Source: Mimachlamys varia
Taxonomy: Eukaryota; Mollusca; Bivalvia; Pectinida; Pectinidae
Length of the DNA: 64,000 nucleotides
Direction of reading: 5' to 3'
NCBI GenBank assembly: GCA_947623455.1
Contig: OX392536.1
Span: 11,775,282-11,839,281 of the forward strand
Of the stretch, positions 12,601 through 20,255 are shown one piece after another. Below the pieces are notes generated by a model that was given only the letters and a program-made list of their open reading frames with translations, searched no databases and was not told the origin of the DNA. Numbering within the stretch: position 1 is the first letter of the stretch; every line of letters begins with the position of its first letter. The translations under genes were made by a program, and so were the position numbers.

Positions 12601-13733
12601 CTTTGTCAGCTGTTTTTTATGTTCATTTAAATTTCACTTCTCACTGCAAAATTCATATTTTAGTTGTGGCAAACAGGAATGTTAATGTTCACTCTTTTAC
12701 CCCTGAAGACACATGTGAACTCTTCCATTTCAGAGGTTGGAATAGTCCATTATGAAATGTCAGGGATGAATGTGTAAATTGCCTTGTTTATGAAATCTTG
12801 TATACAGTTTAGGGAAACCAATCATGGGACAGGAGAGTTACCTGGTATTAAGTTAAGGCTGTAGGACATATTAGTTTGAGGGAATGAATCTTCTAAATGA
12901 CGATAAATGGTTCAAGGAGGGATCTTTTACTTGGTCACATTTTCCATGACATACATTATACTTATTTCCATCTGTGACAGATACATGAACATGGCATAAT
13001 ATTCCTGAAAACCTACAAAGCTGGTTTCCTTGCAAATAAAGCTGGACTTTTTCTGAAAGATAACATTATGATTTAGTCGAAGCATGTGTTGATATATTTC
13101 CTGGCAGCTTTTTGCCTCTTGTTTGAATTTCAATTTGCTGATGGAAAGACTTTTATTTCTATGATGTCTTTACAGCAAGAGGAAGATGAAGTAGCTAAAA
13201 AGAAAATGAAAAAGAAATTGAAAAAGGAAAAGAAGGAGAAGAAAAAGAAGGAGAAAGAAGAACGGATGAAGCTCAATAACTTTGACAATCCTGTCTTTAA
13301 GCATGATACGACCCCAGACAAATCATTACAGTTTTCTCCACATCTAGATGTTGTTACCCAACCTCGGGTCCAACCTGTGTCTCCTGTACGGAAAACCTCA
13401 CTAGAAGCCCCACAGCGCCCTGGACTGTACCGGCGCATATCCAGTAGGTCATACAGGGGAGAGGCACAGGACTCTGATTCCTCGGATGAAGATTTAATGC
13501 GTACAAGTGGCCATTTTGGAATGCGAAAAGCCTTGAACGTTCCATCAGGTCATATGTCATCGAGAAGAAGCTTATCTAGAGACTCGACTGATTCGGAGGA
13601 GAACAATATCAGGGCAGTGTCCCCTAGAATGTTCACACGGGTGGCAAGGGAAAGCAGCACCGAGGACGAGAGGAGGAAACACAAAAAGAAGAGGAAGAAG
13701 CTGATGAAGAAAATGATCTCGGATACTGAGTGA
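490..13733 (+). CDS. TRPM: TRPM-family cation channel, 3' two thirds of gene (gene-level entry)
   Basis: Nine coding segments read in compatible phase: 490-633 (A) or 697-837 (B), 4548-4679, 5322-5567, 6070-6244, 6410-6575, 10968-11146, 11530-11662, 12320-12485 and 13176-13733. With exon A they total 1,899 nt, 632 residues plus TGA. Seen in sequence: S1 with FTYMLLVDF, an S3-S4 segment with YIRILKTYT and LGPKMVMIQRM, S5 with AYGISSQALLY, pore motif YWQLFGEIFLDDL, S6 ending NLLIAIF, and the TRP helix IWKYQMYFLTMEF. These are hallmarks of TRPM channels, which are tetrameric Ca/Mg-permeable or monovalent membrane channels. The FGE filter resembles the TRPM1/3/6/7 type more than the FGQ type; this is inference from memory of the family. 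The tail shows no alpha-kinase or NUDT9-like domain. The N-terminal MHR exons lie upstream of the window. Exact subfamily unresolved. Confidence 0.93.
697..837 (+). CDS. TRPM: TRPM exon B: pre-S1 linker, homologous alternative exon
   Basis: 141 bp, phase 0 on both sides, acceptor TTTCCCATGTCCCTAG and donor GTATGT. The 47 residues align with exon A from the first Val: LLM-TRYLEMSFMGEQ against LLLLFPRILEVHLLGEE, then TTFYTAPITKFANHT against TTFFTAPITKFAYFS. The conserved core is TAPITKFA. Divergence is mostly upstream of the core and in the last three residues next to S1. The reading frame is fully open and both splice sites are good, which argues against a dead copy. Use in transcripts is not shown by the sequence. 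Confidence 0.8.
1109..1393. mobile_element. MITE-like element with ~20-bp terminal inverted repeats
   Basis: The left end CAGGGCCCAGTTGTTCAAAAG matches the reverse complement of the right end CTTTTGAACAACTGGGGCCTG with about one difference. The total is 285 bp with no coding capacity. Internally, two copies of a ~33-bp stretch (around 1165-1245) lie in tandem. A clear target-site duplication was not found. A degenerate relative lies near 18890-19045. It sits in the TRPM intron after exon B. Confidence 0.7.
1394..3685. other. TRPM intron, largely featureless
   Basis: AT-rich intron sequence with no conserved exon visible. Around 2730-2845 there are two inverted stretches of the GTGAG/CTCAC type, GTGGCGTGAGG and CTCACGCCGTGAGAG. 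These may be the remnant of a small inverted-repeat element; I could not define its ends. Confidence 0.4.
3686..4178 (+). repeat. 12-bp minisatellite (GTAAATAAGGRG)
   Basis: About 40 tandem units of GTAAATAAGGGG or GTAAATAAGGAG, mixed in irregular order, with a few decayed units such as AAAAAAAAGG. Every A-variant unit creates AGGTAAAT, which resembles a 5' splice site. The opposite strand reads as an open Pro-Pro-Tyr-Leu repeat only because 12 is divisible by three; this is not taken as a gene. Confidence 0.95.
4451..4549 (+). repeat. 64-bp tandem duplication of the S1-exon acceptor
   Basis: An imperfect two-copy repeat: AATGCTATATATTGTATTTA then CCTGTAGCTGAT (AG ending at 4483) is followed by AATGCTATATATTATGTTTA then CCTGTAGCTGAT (AG ending at 4547). 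The second AG is the one that gives the open S1 exon. Entering at the first AG in phase 0 meets TAA within about 12 codons. Confidence 0.75.
4548..4679 (+). CDS. TRPM: TRPM exon: S1 transmembrane segment
   Basis: 132 bp, 44 residues, phase 0 to phase 0, donor GTAAGT. S1 reads MYIAFLVLFTYMLLVDF. A linker and the start of S2 follow: TPIECICVAWIFTFMVDDIYT. This matches the family pattern of an FTYxLLVDF end of S1 followed by WxFT...EEI. The frame stays open past the donor for a further 38 codons into the intron, but those codons have no channel-like content. Confidence 0.9.
4738..5294 (+). repeat. 30-bp minisatellite in TRPM intron, interrupted by a MITE
   Basis: About 13 units of 30 bp carrying ATTATTTGTTAAATGTGCAG followed by ATTGTCAAAC or -AAGAG. 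The array is interrupted at 5114-5255 and resumes at 5256-5294. Because 30 is divisible by three, one frame is open as a ten-residue VKCADCQTLF repeat. It lies wholly between two verified channel exons and is not judged a gene. Confidence 0.9.
5114..5255. mobile_element. 142-bp MITE-like element inserted inside the 30-bp array
   Basis: The terminal inverted repeats are about 26 bp. Left CACAGTTGCTTGAGTTTC pairs with right GAAACTCAAGCAACTGTG, with a further TGTCAGTA/TACTGACT match at one difference. The inside is a hairpin-rich stretch with CCCATTAC and GTAATAATGGG. The flanks are array units (GTCAAATG on both sides), which fixes the insertion site but hides any target duplication. Confidence 0.8.
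5322..5567 (+). CDS. TRPM: TRPM exon: S2 end, S3 and S4
   Basis: 246 bp, 82 residues, phase 0 to phase 0, acceptor CTGTATTTCAG, donor GTAAGA. It encodes FYGKLRDWYGFLKWLDLINF (S2-S3 linker and S3), a hydrophobic S3 LAFIAFVIHF, then INGVILYIRILKTYT (S4) and LGPKMVMIQRM, the S4-S5 linker start. WLDL and YIRxL...LGPK are diagnostic of TRPM channels. Confidence 0.95.
5568..6069. other. TRPM intron, nothing recognised
   Basis: 502 bp of AT-rich intron. No repeat array, element ends or extra exon was seen. Confidence 0.6.
6070..6244 (+). CDS. TRPM: TRPM exon: S5 and pore helix/selectivity filter
   Basis: 175 bp, phase 0 in and phase 1 out, acceptor TTTATTTAG, donor GTAAGT. S5 reads MFVMVLLVFLLAYGISSQAL. 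It is followed by PSWIILKDMFYFPYWQLFGE and IFLDDLN, the pore helix and filter. Gly-Glu within FGE would sit at the selectivity filter. By family knowledge an acidic residue there supports divalent permeation; that is inference for this channel. Confidence 0.95.
6306..6386 (+). repeat. Short tandem repeat, 3 units of 25-28 bp
   Basis: Three units start with TACCCAGYCTGTG and end near TATGTATAGG, TATGTATAGA or TATGTGTAAG, just upstream of the S6 exon acceptor at 6409. Each carries a TAG or AAG at its 3' end but no strong polypyrimidine tract. Confidence 0.7.
6410..6575 (+). CDS. TRPM: TRPM exon: pore loop and S6
   Basis: 166 bp, phase 1 in and phase 2 out, acceptor ATTTTCCAG, donor GTAACT. It encodes the post-filter loop with two Cys (TDCLEAAR and ELYCLQNHW), which could form the pore-loop disulfide known in TRPMs, then S6 as YFLLAAYLMVGNVLLLNLLI and AIF. 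The last 25 nt of this exon are the seed of the 37-bp array that follows immediately. Confidence 0.95.
6576..10021 (+). repeat. 37-bp minisatellite made of the S6 exon/intron junction (~93 copies)
   Basis: A 3.4-kb array begins exactly at the exon donor. Each 37-bp unit holds 25 nt identical or nearly identical to the end of the S6 exon (coding NLLIAIF; core ATAGCCATATTCAG) plus 12 nt of intron starting GTAACTACCTC. Most units keep an intact AG-GTAACT donor; variants have GTTACT, GTAATT, GTAACG or GAAACA. A marker unit containing CAACGTGCTC recurs at 6809, 7364, 8400 and 9066. The spacings are 555, 1036 and 666 bp, which equal 15, 28 and 18 units, so blocks have been duplicated within the array. 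Confidence 0.97.
10160..10752 (+). repeat. 31-bp minisatellite in TRPM intron
   Basis: About 19 units of 31 bp, each with GTCCTGGCAGGAGACAGG or GTCCTGACATGAGACAGG followed by TGTATATTGTTAT. The two variants (GGCAGG and ACATGA) alternate irregularly. Each unit of the first type contains CAG-GAGACAG-GTGTAT, that is, an AG and a GT seven bases apart. Confidence 0.93.
10968..11146 (+). CDS. TRPM: TRPM exon: post-S6 and TRP helix
   Basis: 179 bp, phase 2 in and phase 1 out, acceptor with a long T tract then CAG, donor GTAGAG. It encodes HVFDTIEENSIEIWKYQMYF and LTMEF, the TRP helix, then VPPFSIFAHFYLTFKWIF, matching the family's xLPPPLxxxxHxxxxxK region. It closes with the basic Cys-containing KTCCHKGTK. 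The splice joins the S6 codon AG to T, giving AIFS-HVFD. Confidence 0.93.
11530..11662 (+). CDS. TRPM: TRPM exon: C-terminal helical region
   Basis: 133 bp, phase 1 in and phase 2 out, acceptor TTGTTTCAG, donor GTGAGT. It encodes a charged helical stretch with FSKRHLEYLQLFEKEEMTNL and ETIETKINLLQKR. The heptad-like hydrophobic spacing agrees with the C-terminal connecting helix and tetramerising coiled coil of TRPM channels. Confidence 0.85.
11663..12319. other. TRPM intron, nothing recognised
   Basis: 657 bp of AT-rich intron. No array, inverted repeat or open exon with splice sites was seen. Confidence 0.55.
12320..12485 (+). CDS. TRPM: TRPM exon: acidic C-terminal segment
   Basis: 166 bp, phase 2 in and phase 0 out, acceptor TTTTATACAG, donor GTAAGC. 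It encodes EELFKVLEEDFFPELGAED followed by YYNPQEAAKAPELVKEETKE. It is glutamate-rich and probably continues the helix. I recognise no named domain. Confidence 0.8.
13176..13733 (+). CDS. TRPM: TRPM last exon: Lys-rich and Ser-rich tail with stop
   Basis: 558 bp including TGA, entered in phase 0 after GTCTTTACAG. It starts with an almost pure Lys/Glu run (KKKMKKKLKKEKKEKKKKEK). A Ser/Pro/Arg-rich tail follows with acidic-serine clusters such as AQDSDSSDEDL and RDSTDSEENN (casein-kinase-2-like sites), and it ends KKLMKKMISDTE. No alpha-kinase (TRPM6/7) or NUDT9 homology (TRPM2) motif is visible, so the channel is probably non-enzymatic. The open frame extends 90 nt upstream of the acceptor, but that part is intronic in character. 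Confidence 0.88.
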   Translation, partial: QEEDEVAKKKMKKKLKKEKKEKKKKEKEERMKLNNFDNPVFKHDTTPDKSLQFSPHLDVVTQPRVQPVSPVRKTSLEAPQRPGLYRRISSRSYRGEAQDSDSSDEDLMRTSGHFGMRKALNVPSGHMSSRRSLSRDSTDSEENNIRAVSPRMFTRVARESSTEDERRKHKKKRKKLMKKMISDTE

Positions 13734-14905
13734 TAATTAGAAGAATGCCGTCCTGTACCTGTGACTTTATGTATACTGTGAACAAACATGCTGTGATACT
13801 TCTACACATTATCCATTCCTCATATGTTTTACATGTTATATATGTCATACTTTGTACATCACCTTTATCATCCGTGTATTACATGTCATATTTGTATAAT
13901 ATTATAATATTGATGTCACAATATACTTTGAATTTGACTTGCATTTCATAACATGTCCTACTTATAATACGTGTTATTATAAAATATTTTGTACTTTGTA
14001 CATACGTTACATTCTGTACATTGTATTATTTATGATACTTTGTACATGTCGTTAAGTGCTCTCCAGGTATATATACTGGGTGTAACACAATGTTTTATGC
14101 CGTGTTATACAATGTTATACAATGTTTCATGTAACAAACTATTTGCTTTCACTGATTAAAGGAAATAACAATGGCTGATTATTATTGATAGTCACATGAT
14201 CACGAGGTGATCTATAGATTATATCTACTGATAAATCACTTGATTTAATAATTAACTCGACCAGCCACTGAACCACCCTTACCTATAGTAAGAATAACAT
14301 TTATGGAAGTGCTGGTCACATTCCATTGGTAATATAACTTTGACATGATGTCACCCTTTTTGTTGACAGTTTATATCTGTTAAAGTGTTTGCTCATACCA
14401 CAAATCATTCCCTTCCGTTAAAGGGATACAGCTTTATCTGTCAAGTCATTCCAGATGGTGAAGTGTAATGAAATTCCTCATTTCTAGCCAATTTATATAT
14501 GGCAGTTCTAGATCCTGAATGATGAAAAAAGATGATTATGGTTCAACAATGTACTGATTTGAGAGGTTGCTGCTGATGCTGTTATTTCTATTATTTATTG
14601 CCTTATATTTTCTGTGATATGTTATTGACACAAGTTACATTGTAGTAGTACAATATGAATTATATGACATATTTTATGTGATGTTGTAAAAAGGGTATTT
14701 AATATATAAATGCTGCATTTCTATCATTTTACATCTGTGATGCTGTAGACCCAGTACTGTTAGCAGAGACTCATAATACAGCATTGAGTCTCTCAGTCTG
14801 GTCTACATTCGTTTTATTATTTATATTTTTTTGCAAACTTTTATTTTGATATAAAATGATAAATTTTAATACCTCATTTTTGTAATAAATCTAAGTGTAT
14901 CCATA
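13734..14905 (+). other. TRPM: TRPM 3' UTR with candidate polyadenylation sites
   Basis: AT-rich untranslated sequence after the TGA. The motif ATACTTTGTACAT recurs around 13848, 13925, 13989 and 14036. Candidate cleavage signals are ATTAAA near 14155 and a canonical AATAAA at 14884-14889. A more distal AATAAA with a T-rich downstream stretch lies at 15797-15802. The true 3' end cannot be fixed without transcripts. Confidence 0.55.
14884..14889 (+). terminator. Candidate poly(A) signal AATAAA
   Basis: A canonical hexamer about 1.15 kb after the TRPM stop codon, in TTTTTGTAATAAATC. It is the first canonical hexamer I see downstream of the stop. Confidence 0.5.
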
Positions 14906-16280
14906 ATTTCTTTCTTGCAAATTGTGTTGCAACATTTTTAAGTTATCAAAACCAAACTTTATTTTTCATTCTATTTTTATATTCCCAATTTACAAATACA
15001 ATGAATTGGTAGTACATGCACTTAGTTATTTTTATCAGATTGAACGAGAAATATGTTATACTTGTGTCTGTGATTATCAGTGTAGCTGTGAGGTTGTAGT
15101 TGTCTTATTCCTCACCATATAAGTAATAATCTATGTACATATTAATATACACAAAGGCTGAAAGGGGAAGCATCCATGTATAGTCTCCCCTTGCAGAATT
15201 ACATGAAGTTGTAATGAAAATTTGCCATATCATCTCTGATTACGATATATTTATGAACAATCTTGCATCCTTAAGCTTGTTGTGGTTCTTTTTTAAAAAG
15301 TCATCATTTTTGTCTGGAATTTCTCATCCCAAACATTTTCATACTAACTGTAATAGTTTGAATTGCACTGTGGAAGTTTTCCACTTATTTATAATCTCTC
15401 GCTTCATTGTCTGTGTAAAACAAATCCAGAATACAAATGTACATGGTTTGAAGATTCAAAATGAAGAAAACGTTTTGATAGTATGATTTTGCCGTTCCTA
15501 TTGGGACCAATATAATCCAGAGAATTGTATGTCTGTAAAACTACTCCTCTAGGAGAATGATTATGTGAGTTGACTAGTTTTAGACACGAGTATATCTTGA
15601 GTGTATGTGATTCTTACATTGATGTGCCAGCAGTCCCTAAATAGACCTGGAGTGTTAACACTATCTCTAGCAGTGACATGTTGATAATGTTTATGTATTT
15701 GACATGTAGTGATAACATTTCTGTATGGTTCCGTCCATTATTGTGACATAAAAGCTAGCGTGTATGAGGGATTTGTCATACTCTAGTCAAACGTTTAATA
15801 AATTATTCTTTTTTGAGTATACGAGAAACCGTCCTCAAGTTTATTATATGATGACTATCTTACATGTACCAGTCTCCCCTTTTTCACATATAATAAGGCA
15901 TGATTAGTTATTAATCTTTTTTGATCACATACATATGTGATGTTTCTGTGTTTAAGAAACAATTTGTTCTTGCAATGTTACTTTGAAATATCATTATTAT
16001 GAGAAAACTATTTATGACAAAAAGCATACATATCATGTTTCCTCATAAATGATGTTGGGATTTTTTTCTGTGCTTATATATTAGACGATCATGAAAATTG
16101 AACTGAACATCATTTTTTAATTTCCCTATTTACGAAATATATTCTGCAACTTTAAAAAAATACAAGTTCAAACCTTTCACTTGTTAGAAATTTCACTGAA
16201 CATTCATTAATTCAGAATATAAAACAAACTTATATTATCTTTATCAGATGAACCTTGTTGATATCATAATTTTCATATTT
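14906..16280. other. Intergenic sequence, no gene seen
   Basis: AT-rich sequence. Short open frames here lack splice sites, domains or composition that would support coding. Confidence 0.5.
15797..15802 (+). terminator. Distal candidate poly(A) signal AATAAA
   Basis: AATAAA followed by TTATTCTTTTTTGAG, a T-rich downstream context. It would give a 2.1-kb 3' UTR as an alternative end. Confidence 0.35.
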
Positions 16281-16766
16281 TGATGAATCCCATGAACATA
16301 GGTTGATGGATCCAAAAAACATAGGTTGATGGATCCAATGAACTTAGGTTAATGGGTCCAATGAACTTAGGTTAATGGGTCCAATGAACTTAGGTTAATG
16401 GGTCCAATGAACTTAGGTTAATGGGTCCAATGAACTTAGGTTAATGGGTCCAATGAACGTAGGTTAATGGGTCCAATGAACTTAGGTTAATGGGTCTAAT
16501 GAACTTCGGTTAATGGGTCCAATGAACTTAGGTTAATGGGTCTAATGAACTTCGGTTAATGGGTCCAATAAACATAGGTTAATGGGTCCAATAAACATAG
16601 GTTAATGGGTCCAATGAACTTAGGTTAATGGGTCCAATGAACTTAGGTTAATGGGTCCAATGAACTTAGGTTAATGGGTCCGATGAACATAGATTGATGA
16701 TCACATGAACATAGGTTAATGGATCACATGATCATAGGTTAATGGATCACATGAACATAAGTTGAC
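16281..16766 (+). repeat. 23-bp minisatellite
   Basis: About 20 tandem units of 23 bp with the core TTAATGGGTCCAATGAACTT followed by AGG. The outer units at both ends are more decayed (GTTGATGGATCC, TAATGGATCACATGAACA), the usual sign that an array is homogenised from its middle. Confidence 0.95.
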
Positions 16767-17360
16767 GAAAACCTGATGTTATCATGTATCAGTGTGGCAC
16801 TGGTATTGGTATTCTGTTGTAGAAAAATGTGGTTGTTAACACAGAATCAGTTATTGTATTATAAATGTGGTTGTTCAATAAGTGATGAACCCAATTTAAT
16901 GGTGTTGATGTGTGCGTGGTAGTTAACCGAATCATGAACAAGAAAAAAAACAAATTCACTGTTCTACAGATACAATGTGTTCATAGAGCTATGATCTTCC
17001 ATCAAAGTTTGTATGTGCCTTTTGAAGATTTATCATGTTAAGAAATTGATCAGATGCATGGAAAGATTATTTGTACAAACTAGATCAGGGTAATGTACTT
17101 ATAAATCAGGGAAAGGAAACACATTCTCATATTTATAATGTTTCTGGTCGAACTAAACAAGTTTGTTTACTGCACAATATAAAATTGTTTTCATCAATTT
17201 TGGACTGATCAAAATTAATGTGCTTTAGGTCATTACCAAAAAACAATAAAACGAAAATCTGCGTATAAACGGTCCCAAACACCTTATATAAGAGACTATA
17301 CCATACAGGCCTTATCAAGTAACATACTGCTACTATAAACATAATGTAGATCAGAAAGTG

Positions 17361-17508
17361 TTGGTCCGAAGGGTTTTGACTCTCTGGCCCGCTAAATATT
17401 TTGTTGACAGGCGGGTTCCACTTTTTAACTAATGAGGAATTCTGACTCTCGCACCCGCCTGTCGTCAAAATATTTAGCGGGTCAGAGAGTCAGAACCCTT
17501 CGGACTAA
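17361..17508. mobile_element. Foldback/MITE element with ~50-bp arms and 8-10 bp target duplication
   Basis: The arms pair over about 50 bp: left GTCCGAAGGGTTTTGACTCT with right AGAGTCAGAACCCTTCGGAC, and inner CCCGCTAAATATTTTG with CAAAATATTTAGCGGG. AGAAAGTGTT stands on both sides (17353-17362 and 17508-17517), a good target-site duplication of 8-10 bp depending on where the element ends. There is no coding capacity. Confidence 0.85.
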
Positions 17509-17639
17509 GAAAGTGTTTGATATCTGAATAACTGTTTCCTCTTGTCAGTTACAATTGATGATACATAGTGTTTTGTAACATTATCTTAATGGGACGAGCA
17601 TCACTAATATTAATACTATCGTAATTATCACAACATGAA

Positions 17640-17695
17640 TTCTTGTTCAGACATACAATATAGATAATGTCTATATTGTATGTACTGGGCAAGAA
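17640..17695. repeat. Imperfect palindrome, ~26-bp arms
   Basis: TTCTTGTTCAGACATACAAT pairs with ATTGTATGTACTGGGCAAGAA around a short AATG loop. It may be a remnant of an inverted-repeat element. Confidence 0.65.
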
Positions 17696-18889
17696 CCATT
17701 CTTACTCTTGTATTTGCTTAATGGAATTCCAAATAATATTGCTATACCATAACTGATATACTAGATATCTACTAATACAAAAACTACAAGTTGTACAAGT
17801 ATATTACCACTAATATAACAGGTAAGAACATATTAGATCAGATGAATTTTTAGGACGGTCAACGATGTCTGATATTTTAGACAAGAAAAACACACAGATC
17901 AAAGTTAACTGAAAAAGCTGACGTTACCCTTGTAAATACTAAGACAAAATTACATAAACAAATCATTTCAACAGTTAAACCATACCGAAGTGAGTCAATT
18001 TGTATAAACTGTAACTCTTATAGAATCTTAGACTTGTACCGGTGTTTTAATTTACAATAATTAAGTCACCCGCCCGTTTACTAACAAAAGTTTTCATTAA
18101 ATCAAATATAAATAAAATTGAGGACACAAATTAAAAAGAAAAATAATAATAGCTATATTGTTTTTTTAAAAGTAAAGTTGAAGTATCGGAGAAAATATAA
18201 CTTCAAGCAGACTACAAGATACACTATATAAAAACACGGACTTGGATAGCAAAAATAGATCTAATCTAATTCCCTGATAAAACAAGTATTTCGGACAACA
18301 AATATTTCGGACGAACAGGTATACCGTCTAGTCTACGTCTACAGATCAGATGGTATACTTGTGATACATATAGACTGTAGTTAAACATATTTACATTGGT
18401 TGACGTAGAAAGGTGAGCCTGTTTTAGTTACAGATAATTCTGTGTGATATTATATGGTTGCTGAATGTAACAAGAGTATGTGTGTAACAACGTCTTTCAT
18501 CATGGTAAATATACACATATACCAGCAGTCATCTTTACGTCATCAACTCGTTACGTATCTGTATGAATATGTAAAGCATAGCGATATGATTATGTTTGTA
18601 ATGATATGATGATGTTTGTTATGATGTGATTATGATTGAAAACTCATAATCCGGGCGGTTCGGACTGGGAACAAAGGTGTCCGGATTATCGCAGGTCCAC
18701 TGTATGTTTGTAATACCACAATACATTTGTATTGAAGTTTCTCTCCTTTACATTTTTTGTTTGTTTTCTAGGGCGTTTATAGTTGTTTTGTTTAAACATT
18801 AATTTTAACGATATAGAATAAAATAGATGAATAATGACTAAGCTTTGTAATTTTTGTTGACTTGATTGTTAATTAATGGAAAACACAGC
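17696..18889. other. Intergenic sequence, no gene seen
   Basis: No splice-bounded frames, arrays or element ends were recognised in this AT-rich stretch. Confidence 0.45.
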
Positions 18890-19045
18890 ATTTAATCAGT
18901 TACAACTTTCCAGATATCAAAATCTAGTACATTCAATTTACATACGAAATTGTGGAATTACACCTTCTATATTGACAGAAGTATTAAGGGTTGAAACATG
19001 TCGTTACATAGTGATTCAGCTAATCAACTTTTGAACTGTGCTCTG
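18890..19045. mobile_element. Degenerate relative of the 1109-1393 element
   Basis: AGATATCAAAATCTAGTACA, then TATATTGACAGAAGTATTAA and CAACTTTTGAACTG, follow the same order and spacing as the right half of the element at 1109-1393. The left terminus is not recognisable, so this is an old or truncated copy. Confidence 0.55.
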
Positions 19046-19372
19046 ATCAAAACTGGAATAAAAGATATTGCTATGTCCTTCAATTTCCCTTAACGATGTA
19101 TTGATACGTCGATGATATTTCTAACCCCCACCCCACCGACTCCACAAACGCAAAACACTATATATGTATAATGTAAGGGGACACCAAAAAGTCCACCTCA
19201 ATGGCTTACCTTCACCTAAACATGGCTACTTCTGTGAACATCACGCTGATTTCGTTTTTCTCATCAAATGTTTTTCTTTCTTGAAAGGAACATCCCTTCT
19301 TCCCAAACATGAGCTGGTTTGTATGACAAGTTTCGATATTCAGAATATATACAAAATAAATCACAGACTACT

Positions 19373-19440
19373 GAAGCGCCAACAAAACCATGATACGAAC
19401 TCAAAATCGACCGAACTAGGGACACGATACGCATGCATTA
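19373..19440 (+). repeat. Fragment of dispersed repeat family 'D'
   Basis: GAAGCGCCAACAAAACCATG, then CGAACTCAAAATCGACCGAA and CTAGGG, match the 5' part of the repeat seen in full at 33893-34185. Only this part is present. Confidence 0.55.
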
Positions 19441-20170
19441 ATTAACAAAGGAAATACTTACACGGATACCATTGAAAGCGTACAGGAGGAGAAGACCAAG
19501 AACATCCAGGAACATTTTCAATGGTGGAGTTTGAGGAATGTTACGTGTTATGAGTTGGATTTACGGTTACGATCTCTATATTTGTGTGATATGAAGGACG
19601 GTGATATGTTATCACAGTTCTCGGTGTGAGGAGGTGACATTACTAGTATATAACCTTGTTTTACATGACAATCGTAAACAGCAACACACCTACCCTTTTG
19701 GTATACCAGTCCCTTTTCCCTGTATGCATTCCCATGGTCTCTGTATTCATTTACAAACATAATTAGATCAAGCTAATTTATAATCGATATTTATTTTAAA
19801 TTACGATGTAATATACACATCGGTTTTTCCCATTCCGGCCTTAGTATCAACCATATAAGGCAATCCATGCATAGTTTATTTTCTTTTCTGGGTAACAATT
19901 TCTACCTAGGACTTTACTGATTATGCTGCCAATTTATTTTCTGTTAGTGTTCTCTAACTAGAGGGAGGGCATAGCCAAGATGTTGTCATATTTACCTGAT
20001 TTCTGCTCCGAGCTGTAGAAAAGACTATTGTCACATTGGAACTCCACCTTGTCTGCTTTTGTTACTCGGTATTTGTCTGGTATATTGAAAGGGTTAGCTA
20101 TATTCAAAATTCTTACATGCTTGCAGTAGGCCATAGTGGATCTGTTATCATATCAGTTCTCTGTTTGATT

Positions 20171-20255
20171 CAACGTCGGAAACCTACGGTATACTTCTCT
20201 GACTCTTGCATATATGTAAGCGTCAGAGAAAGTGTACCGTCGGTTTCTGACGTTG
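20171..20255. repeat. Hairpin with ~30-bp arms
   Basis: CAACGTCGGAAACCTACGGT pairs with ACCGTCGGTTTCTGACGTTG, and the inner arms TTCTCTGAC and GTCAGAGAA match. About 85 bp in total. It is probably a small foldback element; no target duplication was identified. Confidence 0.65.

Noticed and set aside
13176..13733. An alpha-kinase or NUDT9-type enzyme domain at the TRPM C-terminus
   Set aside because: The last exon is a Lys-rich run and a Ser-rich low-complexity tail of 185 residues with a stop. No catalytic motif of either enzyme is visible and the exon is too short.
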